Assembly (NCBI RefSeq): GCF_024171695.1
Contig: NZ_JAMTCF010000003.1
Span: forward strand, 1 to 46,671
Length of the DNA: 46,671 bases
Direction of reading: 5' to 3'
Source: Actinosynnema pretiosum
GTDB lineage: Bacteria > Actinomycetota > Actinomycetes > Mycobacteriales > Pseudonocardiaceae
Below, piece after piece: positions 1 through 9,705 of the stretch. The notes beneath the pieces were generated by a model. That model was not told where the DNA came from and made no database searches. It saw only the letters and a program-made list of their open reading frames with translations. The position numbers were made by a program, and so were the translations under genes. Numbering within the stretch: the first letter of the stretch is position 1; each line of letters opens with the position of its first letter.

Positions 1-198
<198 letters not shown>

Positions 199-610
199 TG
201 AATGAGTTGATCGCTCGGACAACACTGACAAAATGTCAGTTGTCCAGTAACAATCTCAAAGGAATCCTCTTGACGAGGATCATAATTTACTGGCTATTCG
301 GCACGCTGTTGAGTTCTCAAAGAACACGCGCACATCATCACGTTCCGCAAGCGCGGCCCGATCCGAGGCTAGTGCTTATCTAACGTTTGTGGTGAAACTG
401 ACGCCCATGGCCGCAGCACCTCAAGAAGAGGCCGGGCTGGGTCTTCCGTTTCGCAGGTCACCCACTCTACCACACTATCTGGGAGCTTGGTTCGTGACCC
501 TCGCCGCACTCCGTTCCGGTTTTCCCGGCCCGTTCCGTGCTGACATGGAGAACATTACACAGGTGCCCCGCAGAAGTAAAATCGGGGGGTCGGGAGGCCT
601 AAAACCGCAG
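199..610 (-). promoter_or_regulatory. rRNA operon leader and upstream region with boxA
   Basis: This roughly 410-nt stretch before the 16S gene contains no convincing gene. On the minus strand TGTTCTTTGAGAACT (312-326) matches the boxA antitermination element found in actinobacterial rRNA leaders. Farther upstream, TAGTGT (471-476) and TAGAGT (464-469) are plausible -10 hexamers, but I see no good -35 partner at the right distance, so the promoters are not resolved. A reading frame that spans 389-1276 on the plus strand is an artefact of base composition. Confidence 0.6.
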
Positions 611-1081
611 CTAGCGGAGGATCACCCGGTCCGCGCGGGCCTTCGTCCCGTCCACCGCGAACCACCCGCGCTCGAAGTCCTGCCACCGGCGGAGGTGGAT
701 CCGGCAGTCCTCGCCGTCCCGCGCGACCGCGCGCTCCAGCCGTTCGGACTCCGACGGGACCTCCACCCACACCGCGAGGTCCAACCGGTCCGCGATCGCC
801 CTGCGCGCGGAGGACACGCCCTCCAGCACCAGGACCTCCGGCGGGTCGAAGGTGATCCACTCCCCCGGCTTCGGCTCGCCGCCGACCCACTCGACGCGCT
901 GGTAGTGGGCGGGCTCGTCGCGCCAGAGCGGTTCGAGCACGCCCTCCACCAACCTCGGCCACCACGCCACCGGGTCGTCCCAGGTGGCGAAGTGGTCCGT
1001 CGGCACCACGACCCCGCCGAGCGAGCGGGCGTAGGTGGTCTTGCCCGAGCCCGACGGCCCGTCGACCGCGATCAGGAGCAC
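611..1081 (-). CDS. uridine kinase-like P-loop NTPase
   Basis: A 156-residue protein that starts with a Walker A loop, GPSGSGKTT (about residues 8-16). It has an LVLEGVSSAR segment that fits the Walker B/lid part of the uridine/cytidine kinase and AAA nucleoside-kinase group. Family members phosphorylate nucleosides or other small molecules with ATP. The size suits the short actinobacterial uridine kinase-like proteins rather than full Udk (about 210 residues), so the substrate is not established. It is the last gene of the dnaX-ybaB-recR block, 13 nt after recR, and is probably cotranscribed with it. Confidence 0.75.
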   Translation of the reverse strand: MLLIAVDGPSGSGKTTYARSLGGVVVPTDHFATWDDPVAWWPRLVEGVLEPLWRDEPAHYQRVEWVGGEPKPGEWITFDPPEVLVLEGVSSARRAIADRLDLAVWVEVPSESERLERAVARDGEDCRIHLRRWQDFERGWFAVDGTKARADRVILR

Positions 1082-1094
1082 CGGGCGACCGCGC

Positions 1095-1688
1095 TCAGAG
1101 GCTCCGGCGCCCGGACAGGGCGCGCCCCAGCGTCAGCTCGTCCGCGAACTCCAGGTCACCGCCCATCGGCAGGCCGGAGGCCAGCCGCGTCACGGACAGA
1201 CCGGGGAAGTCGCGCAGCATCCGCACCAGGTAGGTGGCGGTCGCCTCGCCCTCGGTGTTCGGGTCCGTCGCGATGATGATCTCGCTGACGTCGGTCCCGA
1301 TCCTGGTGAGCAGCTGCCTGATCCGCAGCTGGTCCGGCCCGATCCCGGACAGCGGGTCGAGCGCGCCGCCCAGCACGTGGTAGCGGCCCTTGAACTCGCG
1401 GGTCCGCTCGACCGCGAGGACGTCCTTCGGCTCCTCCACCACGCAGATCAGCGTGAGGTCGCGCCTCGGGTCGCGGCAGATGCGGCAGGTCGTCTCGGCC
1501 GAGACGTTGCCGCACACCTCGCAGAAGACCACGCCCTCCTTCACCTTCTGGAGGGCGTCCTGAAGCCTGCCGATGTCCGCGGGCTCCGCGGCCAGCAGGT
1601 GGAAGGCGATGCGCTGCGCGCTCTTGGGACCCACGCCCGGCAGTCGGCCGAGCTCGTCGATCAGGTCCTGGACCGGGCCCTCGTACAT
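1095..1688 (-). CDS. recR: recombination protein RecR
   Basis: A full-length RecR (197 residues) of the RecFOR recombinational repair pathway. RecR helps load RecA on SSB-coated gapped DNA. The N-terminus has the helix-hairpin-helix [11 protein letters not shown] (residues 16-26). A four-cysteine zinc finger follows at C56, C59, C68 and C71, and the Toprim part includes VVEEPKD and the acidic [11 protein letters not shown] segment near residue 140. Its ATG overlaps the ybaB stop in an ATGA arrangement, so the two are very likely translationally coupled. Confidence 0.97.
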   Translation of the reverse strand: MYEGPVQDLIDELGRLPGVGPKSAQRIAFHLLAAEPADIGRLQDALQKVKEGVVFCEVCGNVSAETTCRICRDPRRDLTLICVVEEPKDVLAVERTREFKGRYHVLGGALDPLSGIGPDQLRIRQLLTRIGTDVSEIIIATDPNTEGEATATYLVRMLRDFPGLSVTRLASGLPMGGDLEFADELTLGRALSGRRSL

Positions 1689-2035
1689 CAGCCGAACAGC
1701 TTGCCGAGGCCGCCGAGGCCGTCGAGCCCGCCCATGCCGCTGGCCAGGGGGCCCATCTTCTGCGCGGCCAGCTCCTGGGCCGCGCGGTTGGCGTCGCGCA
1801 CGGCGGCGACGACCAGGTCGGACAGGGTCTCCACGTCCTCGGGGTCGACCGCCCTGGGGTCGATCGCGAGGCTCTTGAGCTCGCCGCCGCCGGTGACGAC
1901 GGCGCGGACCAGGCCGCCACCGGCGGTGCCGGTGACCTCGGCCTCGGTGAGCTCCTGCTGCGCGGTGGCGAGCTGCTGCTGCATCATCTGCGCCTGCTGG
2001 AGGATCTGCTGCATGTTGGGCTGACCGGGTTGCAC
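1688..2035 (-). CDS. YbaB/EbfC family nucleoid-associated protein
   Basis: A 115-residue protein with a long N-terminal helix ([20 protein letters not shown]) and a central [20 protein letters not shown] strand region. The C-terminal helix contains [15 protein letters not shown]. This is the typical YbaB/EbfC dimer fold, a small DNA-binding protein almost always encoded between dnaX and recR. The C-terminal tail is glycine- and leucine-rich. It sits 47 nt after dnaX and overlaps recR by one base. Confidence 0.95.
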   Translation of the reverse strand: MQPGQPNMQQILQQAQMMQQQLATAQQELTEAEVTGTAGGGLVRAVVTGGGELKSLAIDPRAVDPEDVETLSDLVVAAVRDANRAAQELAAQKMGPLASGMGGLDGLGGLGKLFG

Positions 2036-2082
2036 CGCGGTTCCTCTCGTCGGTTGCGCCTGACGTCCAGCGTAGTCGGGGA

Positions 2083-4170
2083 TCAGCTCTTCAAGGGGCG
2101 CGCGCCGAGCTCGTCGGCGAGCAGCTTCAGCACGACCGCCTCGGGGTCGAGGCGCTCCTCCCCCGGCTCACCGGGCCTGGCCGCCTCGGCGAACATCTCC
2201 TCCTCGTCCACCGGCTCCGGTGGGAGGGGGTCGTCGGGCTCGTCCGGCTCGGGCGGCAGCGGGATGTCGTCGCCCGAGCGGCCGGTCGACCGGTTGGCCT
2301 GCGCCTGCATGGCCTTCTCCAGCATCTGCCTGCCGTGGCCGGGGGCGGGCGCGCTCTCGGCCTGGCTGGGCCGGGACGGCGCGGGCTTGGCCTGGCGGGC
2401 CTGCGCCTGGGGGCGCTGCGGCGCGGCGGCGTTGCCCTGGACGCACTGGATCTGCCAGCTCCCGCCGAGGACCTGGGCGAACGCCTTGGCGATCACCTCG
2501 GCGTTGCGCGGCTCGGCGAGCCTGCGGGCCAGCGGGCCGGAGGTGTGGGCGAGGGTGACCGACGTGCCGTCGACCTCGGTGACGGTGGCGTTGGTCAGCA
2601 TGGCCTCGGTGCTGCGGCTGGCGCCCTTGACCACGCCGAGCAGCTCGGGCCAGCGCCTGCGGATCTCGGCCGCGTCGACGGCGCCGGAGGCAGGGGCCCG
2701 GCCGGGCGCGGCGGGTTCGGCGGGGGCCGCGGGCTGCGGCGGGGCCTGGGAGGGCCGCTGGAACCGGGACTGCGGCGGGGCGGCCTGCGCGGCGGGCGGT
2801 TGCCGGGGCGCGGGCTCGACCGGCGGCGCCACGGCGGCGGGCGCGACAGCGGCGGGCGCGGCGGCCACCGCGGGCGCGACCGCGACGGGCGCGGGGGTCT
2901 GGACCGGTTCGGGCTCGGCCTGGCGCTGCGAGGGGCGCTGGAACTTGGACTCGACGGCGGGACCGCCGCCTGCACCGCCGTTGCCGCCGCCGCCGGCCGC
3001 GACGCCGTGCTTCTCCAGCCGCTCGACGCGCTGGAGCACCGCCGACTCGGCGTCCGACACCGAGGGCAGCAGCATCCGCGCGCAGAGCAGTTCGAGGAGC
3101 AGCCGGGGCGCGGTGGCCCCGCGCATGTCGGTGAGGCCCTGGTGCAGCACCTCGGCGTACCGGGTGAGCGTGGCGGGCCCGATGTTCTGGGCCTGCGGGA
3201 TCATCTTGGCCAGCACGTCCTCGGGCGCGGACACCAGCCCGCGCTCGCCCGCGTCGGGCACCGCGCACAGCAGCACCAGGTCGCGCAGCCGGTCGAGCAG
3301 GTCGGTGGCGAAGCGGCGCGGGTCGTGGCCCGCGTCGACGAGCCGGTCCACGGTGCCGAACACGGCGGAGCCGTCGCCCGCGGCGAGCCCCTCGACCACG
3401 TCGTCGATCAGCGCGACGTCGGTGACGCCGAGCAGCGCGATGGCCCGGTCGTAGCGCACGCCCTCGGGGCCCGCGCCGGACAGCAGCTGGTCCATGACGG
3501 ACTGGGTGTCGCGGGCGGAGCCGCCGCCCGCGCGGATGACCAGCGGGAAGACCGAGGGCTCGACCACGACGCCCTCGGCGGCGCAGTTGCGCTCCAGCAG
3601 CGCGCGCATCGAGACCGGGGGGATGAGCCGGAACGGGTAGTGGTGGGTGCGCGAGCGGATCGTCGGCAGCACCTTGTCCGGCTCGGTGGTGGCGAAGATG
3701 AAGATCAGGTGCTCCGGGGGCTCCTCCACGATCTTCAGCAGGGCGTTGAAGCCCTGCGTGGTGACCATGTGGGCCTCGTCGATGATGAACACCCGGTACT
3801 TGGCCTCGGCGGGCGCGTAGAACGCCTTCTCGCGCAGCTCGCGGGTGTCGTCGACGCCACCGTGCGAGGCGGCGTCCAGCTCGACCACGTCGACGCTGCC
3901 CGGCCCGTTGGGGGCGAGGCCGACGCAGGAGTTGCACTCGCCGCACGGGTCGGGGGTGGGGCCCTTCGCGCAGTTCAGCGACCTGGCCAGGATGCGCGCG
4001 CTGGAGGTCTTGCCGCAGCCGCGCGGGCCGGAGAAGAGGTAGGCGTGGTTCACCCGCCCGGCGCCCAGCGCGATGCGCAGGGGATCGGTCACGTGCTCCT
4101 GGCCGATGACCTCGGCGAAGGTAGCCGGTCGGTACTTGCGGTAGAGGGCGAGCGCCACGGGCCTGACCAT
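2083..4170 (-). CDS. dnaX: DNA polymerase III subunit gamma/tau
   Basis: Clamp-loader subunit of the replicative polymerase, about 695 residues. The N-terminus [18 protein letters not shown] leads to Walker [15 protein letters not shown], the zinc-binding cysteines of [17 protein letters not shown], Walker B IIDEAHM, and the sensor region [14 protein letters not shown]. After about residue 390 a long Ala/Pro/Gln-rich linker precedes a C-terminal folded part and an acidic tail. The frame stays open upstream to 4254, but that stretch overlaps the SRP RNA gene. The ATG at 4170 ([15 protein letters not shown]) is therefore preferred; a GTG four codons later is also possible. Neither has a strong Shine-Dalgarno sequence. 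Confidence 0.96.
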   Translation of the reverse strand: MVRPVALALYRKYRPATFAEVIGQEHVTDPLRIALGAGRVNHAYLFSGPRGCGKTSSARILARSLNCAKGPTPDPCGECNSCVGLAPNGPGSVDVVELDAASHGGVDDTRELREKAFYAPAEAKYRVFIIDEAHMVTTQGFNALLKIVEEPPEHLIFIFATTEPDKVLPTIRSRTHHYPFRLIPPVSMRALLERNCAAEGVVVEPSVFPLVIRAGGGSARDTQSVMDQLLSGAGPEGVRYDRAIALLGVTDVALIDDVVEGLAAGDGSAVFGTVDRLVDAGHDPRRFATDLLDRLRDLVLLCAVPDAGERGLVSAPEDVLAKMIPQAQNIGPATLTRYAEVLHQGLTDMRGATAPRLLLELLCARMLLPSVSDAESAVLQRVERLEKHGVAAGGGGNGGAGGGPAVESKFQRPSQRQAEPEPVQTPAPVAVAPAVAAAPAAVAPAAVAPPVEPAPRQPPAAQAAPPQSRFQRPSQAPPQPAAPAEPAAPGRAPASGAVDAAEIRRRWPELLGVVKGASRSTEAMLTNATVTEVDGTSVTLAHTSGPLARRLAEPRNAEVIAKAFAQVLGGSWQIQCVQGNAAAPQRPQAQARQAKPAPSRPSQAESAPAPGHGRQMLEKAMQAQANRSTGRSGDDIPLPPEPDEPDDPLPPEPVDEEEMFAEAARPGEPGEERLDPEAVVLKLLADELGARPLKS

Positions 4171-4179
4171 ACCCAAAGA

Positions 4180-4203
4180 CCCCGGCACGAATTCGTGCCG
4201 GGG
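4180..4203. terminator. perfect 24-nt palindrome between SRP RNA and dnaX
   Basis: CCCCGGCACGAA followed at once by its exact reverse complement gives a 12-bp-arm palindrome. It lies just after the SRP RNA and 10 nt before the dnaX start on the minus strand. On that strand it is followed by TCTTTGGG, so it could act as a weak terminator for the RNA or as a structured dnaX leader. Confidence 0.55.
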
Positions 4204-4225
4204 CCGAGGGTTCCCGCTGAGATCA

Positions 4226-4316
4226 GGGGACCCCGTGCACCCACCAGAGCCCACTTATCCTTGCTGCCTTCCGGCCCTGGGGAGGTTCGTGAGGTGTGTG
4301 TCGCACGGGGTCCGCC
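4226..4316 (-). ncRNA. ffs: signal recognition particle RNA, small bacterial type
   Basis: The minus strand contains the hallmark apical SRP motif GGCCGGAAGGCAGCAAGGAT within a long hairpin. The closing arms pair GACCCCGTGC at the 5' side with GCACGGGGTC at the 3' side. Length (about 90 nt) and position directly upstream of dnaX match the usual actinobacterial arrangement. The RNA binds Ffh and targets ribosome-nascent-chain complexes to the membrane. The ends are given to within a few bases. Confidence 0.93.
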
Positions 4317-4350
4317 GTCAGTGTAGCCCCACTGGCGCGGGGCCTGTCGA

Positions 4351-5319
4351 TCAGCCCACCTTGAGGATCTCCTGGAACTGCGGCACGGCCTTGTCCAGCG
4401 CGTACGCGACGCCCAGGGTGGAGCCGCTGGAGAAGGCGCTGACCAGCGTCTTGTCCTCCATGACCAGCATCCGGCCGTCCTTGGCGGAGGGGATGCCCGA
4501 CAGCACCGGGTGCTGCTTGATGGGGGTGGTGTCGGCGCCGATCGGGAAGATGACGGTGAAGTCGGCGTCGAACAGGCTGAGCTGCTCGGCGGAGACGTCG
4601 ACGAAGAAGGTGCCGGTGGCGAGGGACTCGACCTCGGCCTTGGGCGTGAAGCCGATGGCCTTGAGGAAGTCGACCCTGGCGTCGCCGCTGACGTACGCGC
4701 CGAACTTGCCGTCGAAGTAGGAGCCGACGACGGCGGTCTTGCCGTCGAACTTCTTGTTCGCGGTGAACTTGGCGTTCAGGTCCTCGGTGATCTTCTTGGC
4801 CTCGGCGTCCTTGCCCAGCGCCTTGCCGACCATCTCGATCTGCTGCTCCCAGGTGGTGCCGTAGGTCACCACGTCCTTGGGCGCGCCGATGGTGGGCGCG
4901 ATCTGGGAGAGCTTGTCGTGCTTGGCCTGGTCGTTGTCCGACCGGGTGTTGAGGATGAGGTCCGGCTGGAGCGCCGCGACGGCCTCGTAGTCGAGCTCCA
5001 TCGTGCCGAGGATCTGGGGCGTCTCGGTGAACAGGCTCTCGGCCCAGGGGCCGACGCCCTTGCCGCCGAAGGCCATCCAGTCGCTGACGCCGACGGGCTG
5101 CACGCCCAGCGCCAGGGCGGCCTCGGCGTCGGACCAGCCGAGCGCGACGACGCGCTTCGGGGTGCCCTCGACCTGGACGGGGCCGAACCTGGTGTCGACC
5201 GTGACGACACCGGCCGCGTCGCCGGAAGCCGACGACGGGGTGTCCTCGCCACCGCTGGTCGAACCGCCGCAGGCGGTGGCGAACAGGGCGAGCAGGACGA
5301 CGAGCGGGCGGAGCCGCAC
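4351..5319 (-). CDS. iron-siderophore ABC transporter substrate-binding lipoprotein
   Basis: About 322 residues. A lipoprotein signal peptide ends in the lipobox LFATAC, with acylation on that cysteine, followed by a short Gly/Ser/Glu-rich linker. The body is a class III periplasmic-binding (FecB/FepB-like) fold, with TPKRVVALGWSDAEAALALG near the start and AALQPDLIL farther on. It should deliver ferric siderophore to a permease not encoded nearby. The GTG at 5319 is chosen because GGAGG lies at the right distance before it. An in-frame TTG at 5334 would place that ribosome site inside the gene. The iron box just upstream predicts repression by IdeR/DmdR under iron sufficiency. Confidence 0.92.
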   Translation of the reverse strand: MRLRPLVVLLALFATACGGSTSGGEDTPSSASGDAAGVVTVDTRFGPVQVEGTPKRVVALGWSDAEAALALGVQPVGVSDWMAFGGKGVGPWAESLFTETPQILGTMELDYEAVAALQPDLILNTRSDNDQAKHDKLSQIAPTIGAPKDVVTYGTTWEQQIEMVGKALGKDAEAKKITEDLNAKFTANKKFDGKTAVVGSYFDGKFGAYVSGDARVDFLKAIGFTPKAEVESLATGTFFVDVSAEQLSLFDADFTVIFPIGADTTPIKQHPVLSGIPSAKDGRMLVMEDKTLVSAFSSGSTLGVAYALDKAVPQFQEILKVG

Positions 5320-5337
5320 GGACCTCACCTCCAAGAT

Positions 5338-5356
5338 TTAGGTGAGGCTAAGCAAA
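5338..5356. promoter_or_regulatory. iron box (IdeR/DmdR/DtxR operator)
   Basis: TTAGGTGAGGCTAAGCAAA matches the 19-bp palindromic DtxR-family consensus TTAGGTTAGGCTAACCTAA at 16 of 19 positions. It lies 18 bp before the start of the siderophore-binding lipoprotein, where bound repressor would block transcription. Confidence 0.85.
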
Positions 5357-5489
5357 CAACTTTCACCCGTAAGGCGCAAGCTCAGCCCCGCCGCCGGAAC
5401 GAGTGGCCTTTTTCTCAGGCCACCTCCCCGCCTGCCGACTCGCCGTCCGACAGGGGAACACCCCCACCGAGGCGAGACGAGGCACGTGG

Positions 5490-7088
5490 ATGGCAGTCAA
5501 GGGAAGGGCGCTCGCCGGAGCTCCGGTCGGGGTCAAGATCCTCTCCGGGGTCGCGGTGGCCGTGCTGGGCATGGTCGTGATCACCGGCGTCGCGGTGGGG
5601 CAGATGACCTCGCTGCGCGACGGTCAGGAGCAGCTCAACAGCGAGGCCGTGGTGCCGCTGGCCAAGTTCGACGAGGTCAGGCGCGCGTACCTCCAGACGC
5701 GGGTGGACGCGCTGGCCGACGAGTGGGTCGCCACGACCAACGGCCCCGAGCACGAGGCGTTCAACAAGGACATCAAGGCGATGGACGCCGCGCTCGCCGA
5801 CCTGGCCAAGAGCGCCGTCACCGACGTGCAGCGCTCGTCCACGGCCGAGCTCCAGTCCGCCTGGTCCGAGTACATCAAGGTGGTCGCCGGCGAGGAGTTC
5901 CTCCAGCTGGCCCGCACCGGCGACCGCGCCGGGTACGTGGCCGCGCGCGACTCGCAGGTCAAGCCGCAGGCCGTGCGCATCCAGAACGCGCTCGACGCGC
6001 TGGTGCAGGACATGACCACGTCGACCGCCGCCCAGCTCCAGCGGGCGAGCGACAACTACAGCACCGGCATCTGGGTGCTGGTCGGCACGCTGCTGGCCGC
6101 CATCGCGGTGGCCGTCGGCCTCGCCGTCGCGGCGACCCGCGCCGTGACCGGTCCGCTGCGCAGGCTGAGCGAGGTGTGCGACGCGCTGGCGCAGGGCGAC
6201 CTGACCAAGCGCACCGGCCTGTCCGGGACGGACGAGGTCAGCCGGGTCGGCGCCGCGCTGGACGGCGCGACCGAGAAGACCGCGGAGGCCATCTCGGTGC
6301 TGTCCGACAGCGCCCGCTCGGTGGTCGCGGCCACCGGCAAGCTCACCGACACGGCGGGCCGGATCTCCGGCTCGTCGGCGGACACCGCGAGCCGCGCCGA
6401 CGCGGCGACCGAGGCCGCCGAGCACGTGTCCGACGGCGTGCAGGCCATCGCCACCGGTGCGGAGGAGATGTCCGCGTCCATCCAGGAGATCGCCCGCAAC
6501 GCCAGCCACGCCGCCCAGCTGGGCAGCCACGCCCGCAGCCTGACCGAGCAGACCGGCGCGACCATGGCGCAGCTCGGCGGGTCGTCGGCGGAGATCGGCA
6601 ACGTCATCAAGGTGATCACCTCGATCGCCGAGCAGACCAACCTGCTGGCGCTGAACGCGACCATCGAGGCCGCGCGCGCCGGTGACGCGGGCAAGGGCTT
6701 CGCCGTCGTCGCGAACGAGGTCAAGGACCTGGCGCAGGAGACCGCGCGGGCCACCGAGGAGATCAGCAACCGGGTGGAGGCCATCCAGGCCGACAGCTCG
6801 AACGCGGTGACCGCGATCGCGACGATCGCCGACGTGATCAACGAGCTGGACGGCGTGCAGGCCACCATCGCCGCGGCCGTCGAGGAGCAGGCGGCCACGA
6901 CCGCCGAGATGAGCCGCAGCGTCGCCGACGCGTCGGGCCGCACCACCGAGATCACCGGCAACATCACCGGCGTCGCGGGCTCGGCCGCCGCGACCTCGGA
7001 CGGGGCGCGCACGACCACCGAGACCATCGGCGAGCTGGTCGCCGTGGCGGGCAACCTGGAGTCCGTGGTGGGCCGCTTCCGCTACTGA
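5490..7088 (+). CDS. methyl-accepting chemotaxis protein (4-helix-bundle sensor)
   Basis: About 532 residues. A first membrane helix lies near residues 15-37, followed by an all-helical extracytoplasmic sensor of the four-helix-bundle MCP type and a second membrane helix ([20 protein letters not shown]). A HAMP linker and the signalling hairpin come next, with the tip motif [19 protein letters not shown]. The ATG at 5490 ([12 protein letters not shown]) is chosen because GAGG precedes it and the first hydrophobic helix follows directly; the frame is open farther upstream. Expected to signal to CheA/CheW, which are not in this window. Confidence 0.93.
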   Translation: MAVKGRALAGAPVGVKILSGVAVAVLGMVVITGVAVGQMTSLRDGQEQLNSEAVVPLAKFDEVRRAYLQTRVDALADEWVATTNGPEHEAFNKDIKAMDAALADLAKSAVTDVQRSSTAELQSAWSEYIKVVAGEEFLQLARTGDRAGYVAARDSQVKPQAVRIQNALDALVQDMTTSTAAQLQRASDNYSTGIWVLVGTLLAAIAVAVGLAVAATRAVTGPLRRLSEVCDALAQGDLTKRTGLSGTDEVSRVGAALDGATEKTAEAISVLSDSARSVVAATGKLTDTAGRISGSSADTASRADAATEAAEHVSDGVQAIATGAEEMSASIQEIARNASHAAQLGSHARSLTEQTGATMAQLGGSSAEIGNVIKVITSIAEQTNLLALNATIEAARAGDAGKGFAVVANEVKDLAQETARATEEISNRVEAIQADSSNAVTAIATIADVINELDGVQATIAAAVEEQAATTAEMSRSVADASGRTTEITGNITGVAGSAAATSDGARTTTETIGELVAVAGNLESVVGRFRY

Positions 7089-7127
7089 CGGGCGGGGGCG
7101 CCGAGCGCCTTCCGCAGCACCGCTCCC

Positions 7128-7174
7128 GGCGCCGGGGGCGTCACCTCTTCAGGTGGCGCCCCCGGCGCCTTTTT
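7128..7174 (+). terminator. rho-independent terminator
   Basis: A 19-bp GC-rich stem (7128-7146 with 7151-7169), loop CTTC and then TTTTT, 40 nt after the first chemoreceptor gene. Confidence 0.92.
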
Positions 7175-7211
7175 GGCTCAGCAGGGCCCTTTTACTGCCG
7201 TTTTACGAAAC

Positions 7212-9359
7212 ATGAAGCGCACACGTGTGACCCCGCTCAACCTGGGGCTCGGTCACCGGTTGCTGGCGTTGAGCATCGGCACGGTCATCGCCACCGCCGG
7301 TGTTCTCGTGGTGGTCGGTGCCTGGCAGAGCGACAAGTTCAGCACCGCAGCGGCCGGCAACGTAGCCGAGCTGATCCAGACCGACACCGACCACGTCACC
7401 TCCGGGGTGAGCACTCTGACCCGCACCGCGGGCGAGGCCATCCAGGAGAGCGTCAACAGCAGCATGAACGTCGCGAACGCCGAACTGGCGCAGCGCGGCG
7501 GTCTGCGCCTCGACGGCTCCTCCACCACCTCGTGGAAGGCCGTCAACCAGCTCACGCAGGAGGCCACCGACGTCACCCTGCCCAGGGCCGAGGTCTCCGG
7601 GACCTGGCTGGGCCAGAACCGCGACCAGTCGGCGCCGACGCCGCTGGTCGACGACATCCGCTCCATGGTCAGCGCGACCGTCACCGTCTTCCAGAAGATG
7701 GACGACAAGGGCGACCTGCTGCGCGTGGCCACCAACGTGCCGAACAAGGCGGGCGAGCGCGCCATCGGCACCTACATCCCCGCCACCGCCCAGGACGGGA
7801 CGCCGAACGCGGTCGCCAAGGCGATCAACTCGGGCACCTCGTACCGGGGCGTGGCCAAGGTCGTCGACACCTGGTACATCGCGGCCTACGACCCGATCAA
7901 GAACGCGAACGGCGACGTCATCGGCGCGCTGTACGTGGGCATCCCGCAGGACAAGGCGATCGCCCAGCTGTCCCAGGCCATCTCGGACACCACCGTCGGC
8001 GCCAACGGCCGGGTGACCGTCTACAGCACCTCGGCCGCCGACAAGGGCCGGATCATCGCCTCCACCGGCGGCAAGGACGTCGGCACGACGAACCCGGACG
8101 CGACCGACGCGAACGGCGTCAAGTACGTGGACGAGATCGTCTCCAAGGCGACCTCGCTGGGCGCGGGCCAGGTCTTCAACGCGATCTACCAGCTGCCCGG
8201 CCTGGACGGCGAGCCCGCAGCGGCCTCGCCGACCAACGTCGTCTACTACGGCCCGTACCAGTGGGCCATCGCGGTCTCCTCGTACGGCCCGGACTCGGCG
8301 GGCGCCATCGAGGAGGTCGAGCAGGGCCGCAGCGCGATGCTGTGGGCCTTCGTGGTCGCGGCCGTGCTGATCGCCGCCGCCGCCGCGCTGGTGGCGCTGA
8401 TCTGGGCGCGCCGCATGACGGCCCGCCTGCGCGGCCTGACCAGCGCGCTGACCGCGCTGTCCGAGCGCGACCTGACCGTCCAGGCGAAGGTCGGCGGGAA
8501 CGACGAGATCGGCGAGATGGGCACCGCGCTCAACACCGCCGTCGGCGAGCTGCGCGAGCTGATGTCCGGCATCTCCGAGGCGTCCCTGCGGGTCGAGGAG
8601 ACCTCGCGGAACGTGTCGTCGACCGGCGCGAAGCTGTCCGACTCGGCGTCGAGCGCGGCGGAGCAGACCAGCAACGCCGCCGAGGCCGCCGCCGAGGTGA
8701 CCAGGAACGTGCAGACCGTGGCGCACAGCTCGACCGAGATGGGCTCCGCGATCGCCGAGATCTCCCGCAACACCCAGGCCGCCGCCGCGACCGCGCACGA
8801 CAGCGTCGAGCGCACCCGCCAGGCGTCGGACGTCATCGCCGAGCTGAGCGCGGCGAGCGCCGAGATCACCGACGTGGTGCGGACGATCAGCAGCATCGCC
8901 GAGCAGACCAACCTGCTCGCGCTGAACGCCACCATCGAGGCGGCGCGGGCCGGTGACGCGGGCAAGGGCTTCGCCGTCGTCGCCGGTGAGGTCAAGGACC
9001 TGGCGCAGGAGACCGCGCGGGCCACCGAGGACGTGTCGCGCCGGGTCGAGGCGATCAACTCGGGCACGACCAGGGCGATCGAGTCGATCGCGGCGATCAC
9101 CACGGCGATCGACAGCGTGAACGAGTCGCAGTCGGCGATCGCGGCGGCGGTGGAGGAGCAGTCCGCCACCACCGACGAGGTCAACCGCAGCATCAGCCTG
9201 GCCTCGGACCACAGCTCGCAGATCGCGGTGCGGCTGAACCAGGTGAGCTCGACCGTCGAGAGCACCAGGGACGCCGTGCGGATGTCGGCGGACGCGGCCG
9301 AGGAGCTGAGCGGCACCGCCCGCCAGCTGACCGACCTGGTGGGGCGCTTCACTCTCTGA
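7212..9359 (+). CDS. methyl-accepting chemotaxis protein with Cache sensor
   Basis: About 715 residues. An N-terminal membrane helix ([20 protein letters not shown]) precedes a roughly 300-residue extracytoplasmic region of the Cache type, with [20 protein letters not shown] typical of the Cache_3/Cache_2 fusion. A second membrane helix ([20 protein letters not shown]) leads to HAMP and a signalling domain nearly identical to that of the preceding receptor. The start is the ATG at 7212; an in-frame TTG at 7173 falls inside the terminator. There is no clear Shine-Dalgarno sequence. Because a strong terminator separates the genes, it is probably transcribed alone. Confidence 0.92.
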   Translation: MKRTRVTPLNLGLGHRLLALSIGTVIATAGVLVVVGAWQSDKFSTAAAGNVAELIQTDTDHVTSGVSTLTRTAGEAIQESVNSSMNVANAELAQRGGLRLDGSSTTSWKAVNQLTQEATDVTLPRAEVSGTWLGQNRDQSAPTPLVDDIRSMVSATVTVFQKMDDKGDLLRVATNVPNKAGERAIGTYIPATAQDGTPNAVAKAINSGTSYRGVAKVVDTWYIAAYDPIKNANGDVIGALYVGIPQDKAIAQLSQAISDTTVGANGRVTVYSTSAADKGRIIASTGGKDVGTTNPDATDANGVKYVDEIVSKATSLGAGQVFNAIYQLPGLDGEPAAASPTNVVYYGPYQWAIAVSSYGPDSAGAIEEVEQGRSAMLWAFVVAAVLIAAAAALVALIWARRMTARLRGLTSALTALSERDLTVQAKVGGNDEIGEMGTALNTAVGELRELMSGISEASLRVEETSRNVSSTGAKLSDSASSAAEQTSNAAEAAAEVTRNVQTVAHSSTEMGSAIAEISRNTQAAAATAHDSVERTRQASDVIAELSAASAEITDVVRTISSIAEQTNLLALNATIEAARAGDAGKGFAVVAGEVKDLAQETARATEDVSRRVEAINSGTTRAIESIAAITTAIDSVNESQSAIAAAVEEQSATTDEVNRSISLASDHSSQIAVRLNQVSSTVESTRDAVRMSADAAEELSGTARQLTDLVGRFTL

Positions 9360-9374
9360 TCCGGGTCGTGGACG

Positions 9375-9411
9375 ACCGAGGGCGCCGGGGGACTCCCCCG
9401 GCGCCCTCGGT
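9375..9411 (+). terminator. rho-independent-like terminator hairpin
   Basis: A 17-bp perfect stem ACCGAGGGCGCCGGGGG / CCCCCGGCGCCCTCGGT with a 3-nt loop, 15 nt after the second chemoreceptor. The U-tract after it is poor. Confidence 0.85.
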
Positions 9412-9502
9412 GCTTCTCGTCCGGCGCTTCTCGTCGCCTCGGCGGGAACCGGCTGGCGGCGGGCGGGGCGGAGAGGACCGACAGGCTGGTTGACCAGCCG
9501 TT

Positions 9503-9532
9503 TTGGTCGGTGACTCCCTCCTCCGGTAGGCT
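9503..9532 (+). promoter_or_regulatory. probable promoter of tRNA-Ser(GGA)
   Basis: TTGGTC (9503-9508) and TAGGCT (9527-9532), 18 bp apart, would place transcription start about 7 nt later at the tRNA 5' end. This is a pattern match only. Confidence 0.5.
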
Positions 9533-9539
9533 CATCGAC

Positions 9540-9626
9540 GGAGGATTCGCATAGTGGCCTAGTGCGCACGACTGGAAATCGTGTTGGGTTAACCCCCTCA
9601 CGGGTTCAAATCCCGTATCCTCCGCA
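9540..9626 (+). tRNA. tRNA-Ser (anticodon GGA)
   Basis: The acceptor stem GGAGGAT pairs with ATCCTCC (discriminator G). The anticodon arm CACGA-CTGGAAA-TCGTG gives anticodon GGA, reading UCC/UCU. A long variable arm typical of serine tRNAs is present, as is the T-loop GGGTTCAAATCCC. The final A of CCA is reached at 9626 (CA encoded after the discriminator). Confidence 0.96.
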
Positions 9627-9630
9627 GATC

Positions 9631-9663
9631 AGAGGCCCGGCACCCACGTGGTGCCGGGCCTCT
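9631..9663 (+). terminator. terminator of tRNA-Ser(GGA)
   Basis: AGAGGCCCGGCACC pairs with GGTGCCGGGCCTCT around a 5-nt loop, 5 nt after the tRNA. It also lies downstream of the convergent TetR gene and may serve both. Confidence 0.85.
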
Positions 9664-9705
9664 GGCGTTGTCGAGGCGTTGTGCGGGCAGCAGGCTGACC
9701 TGCGG

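Noticed and set aside
389..1276. Long plus-strand frame across the rRNA leader and the P-loop kinase gene
   Set aside because: It runs antisense through the kinase gene and the rRNA leader and has shadow-type composition.
5320..5334. TTG start for the siderophore-binding lipoprotein
   Set aside because: It would put the GGAGG ribosome site inside the coding region; the GTG at 5319 has correct spacing.
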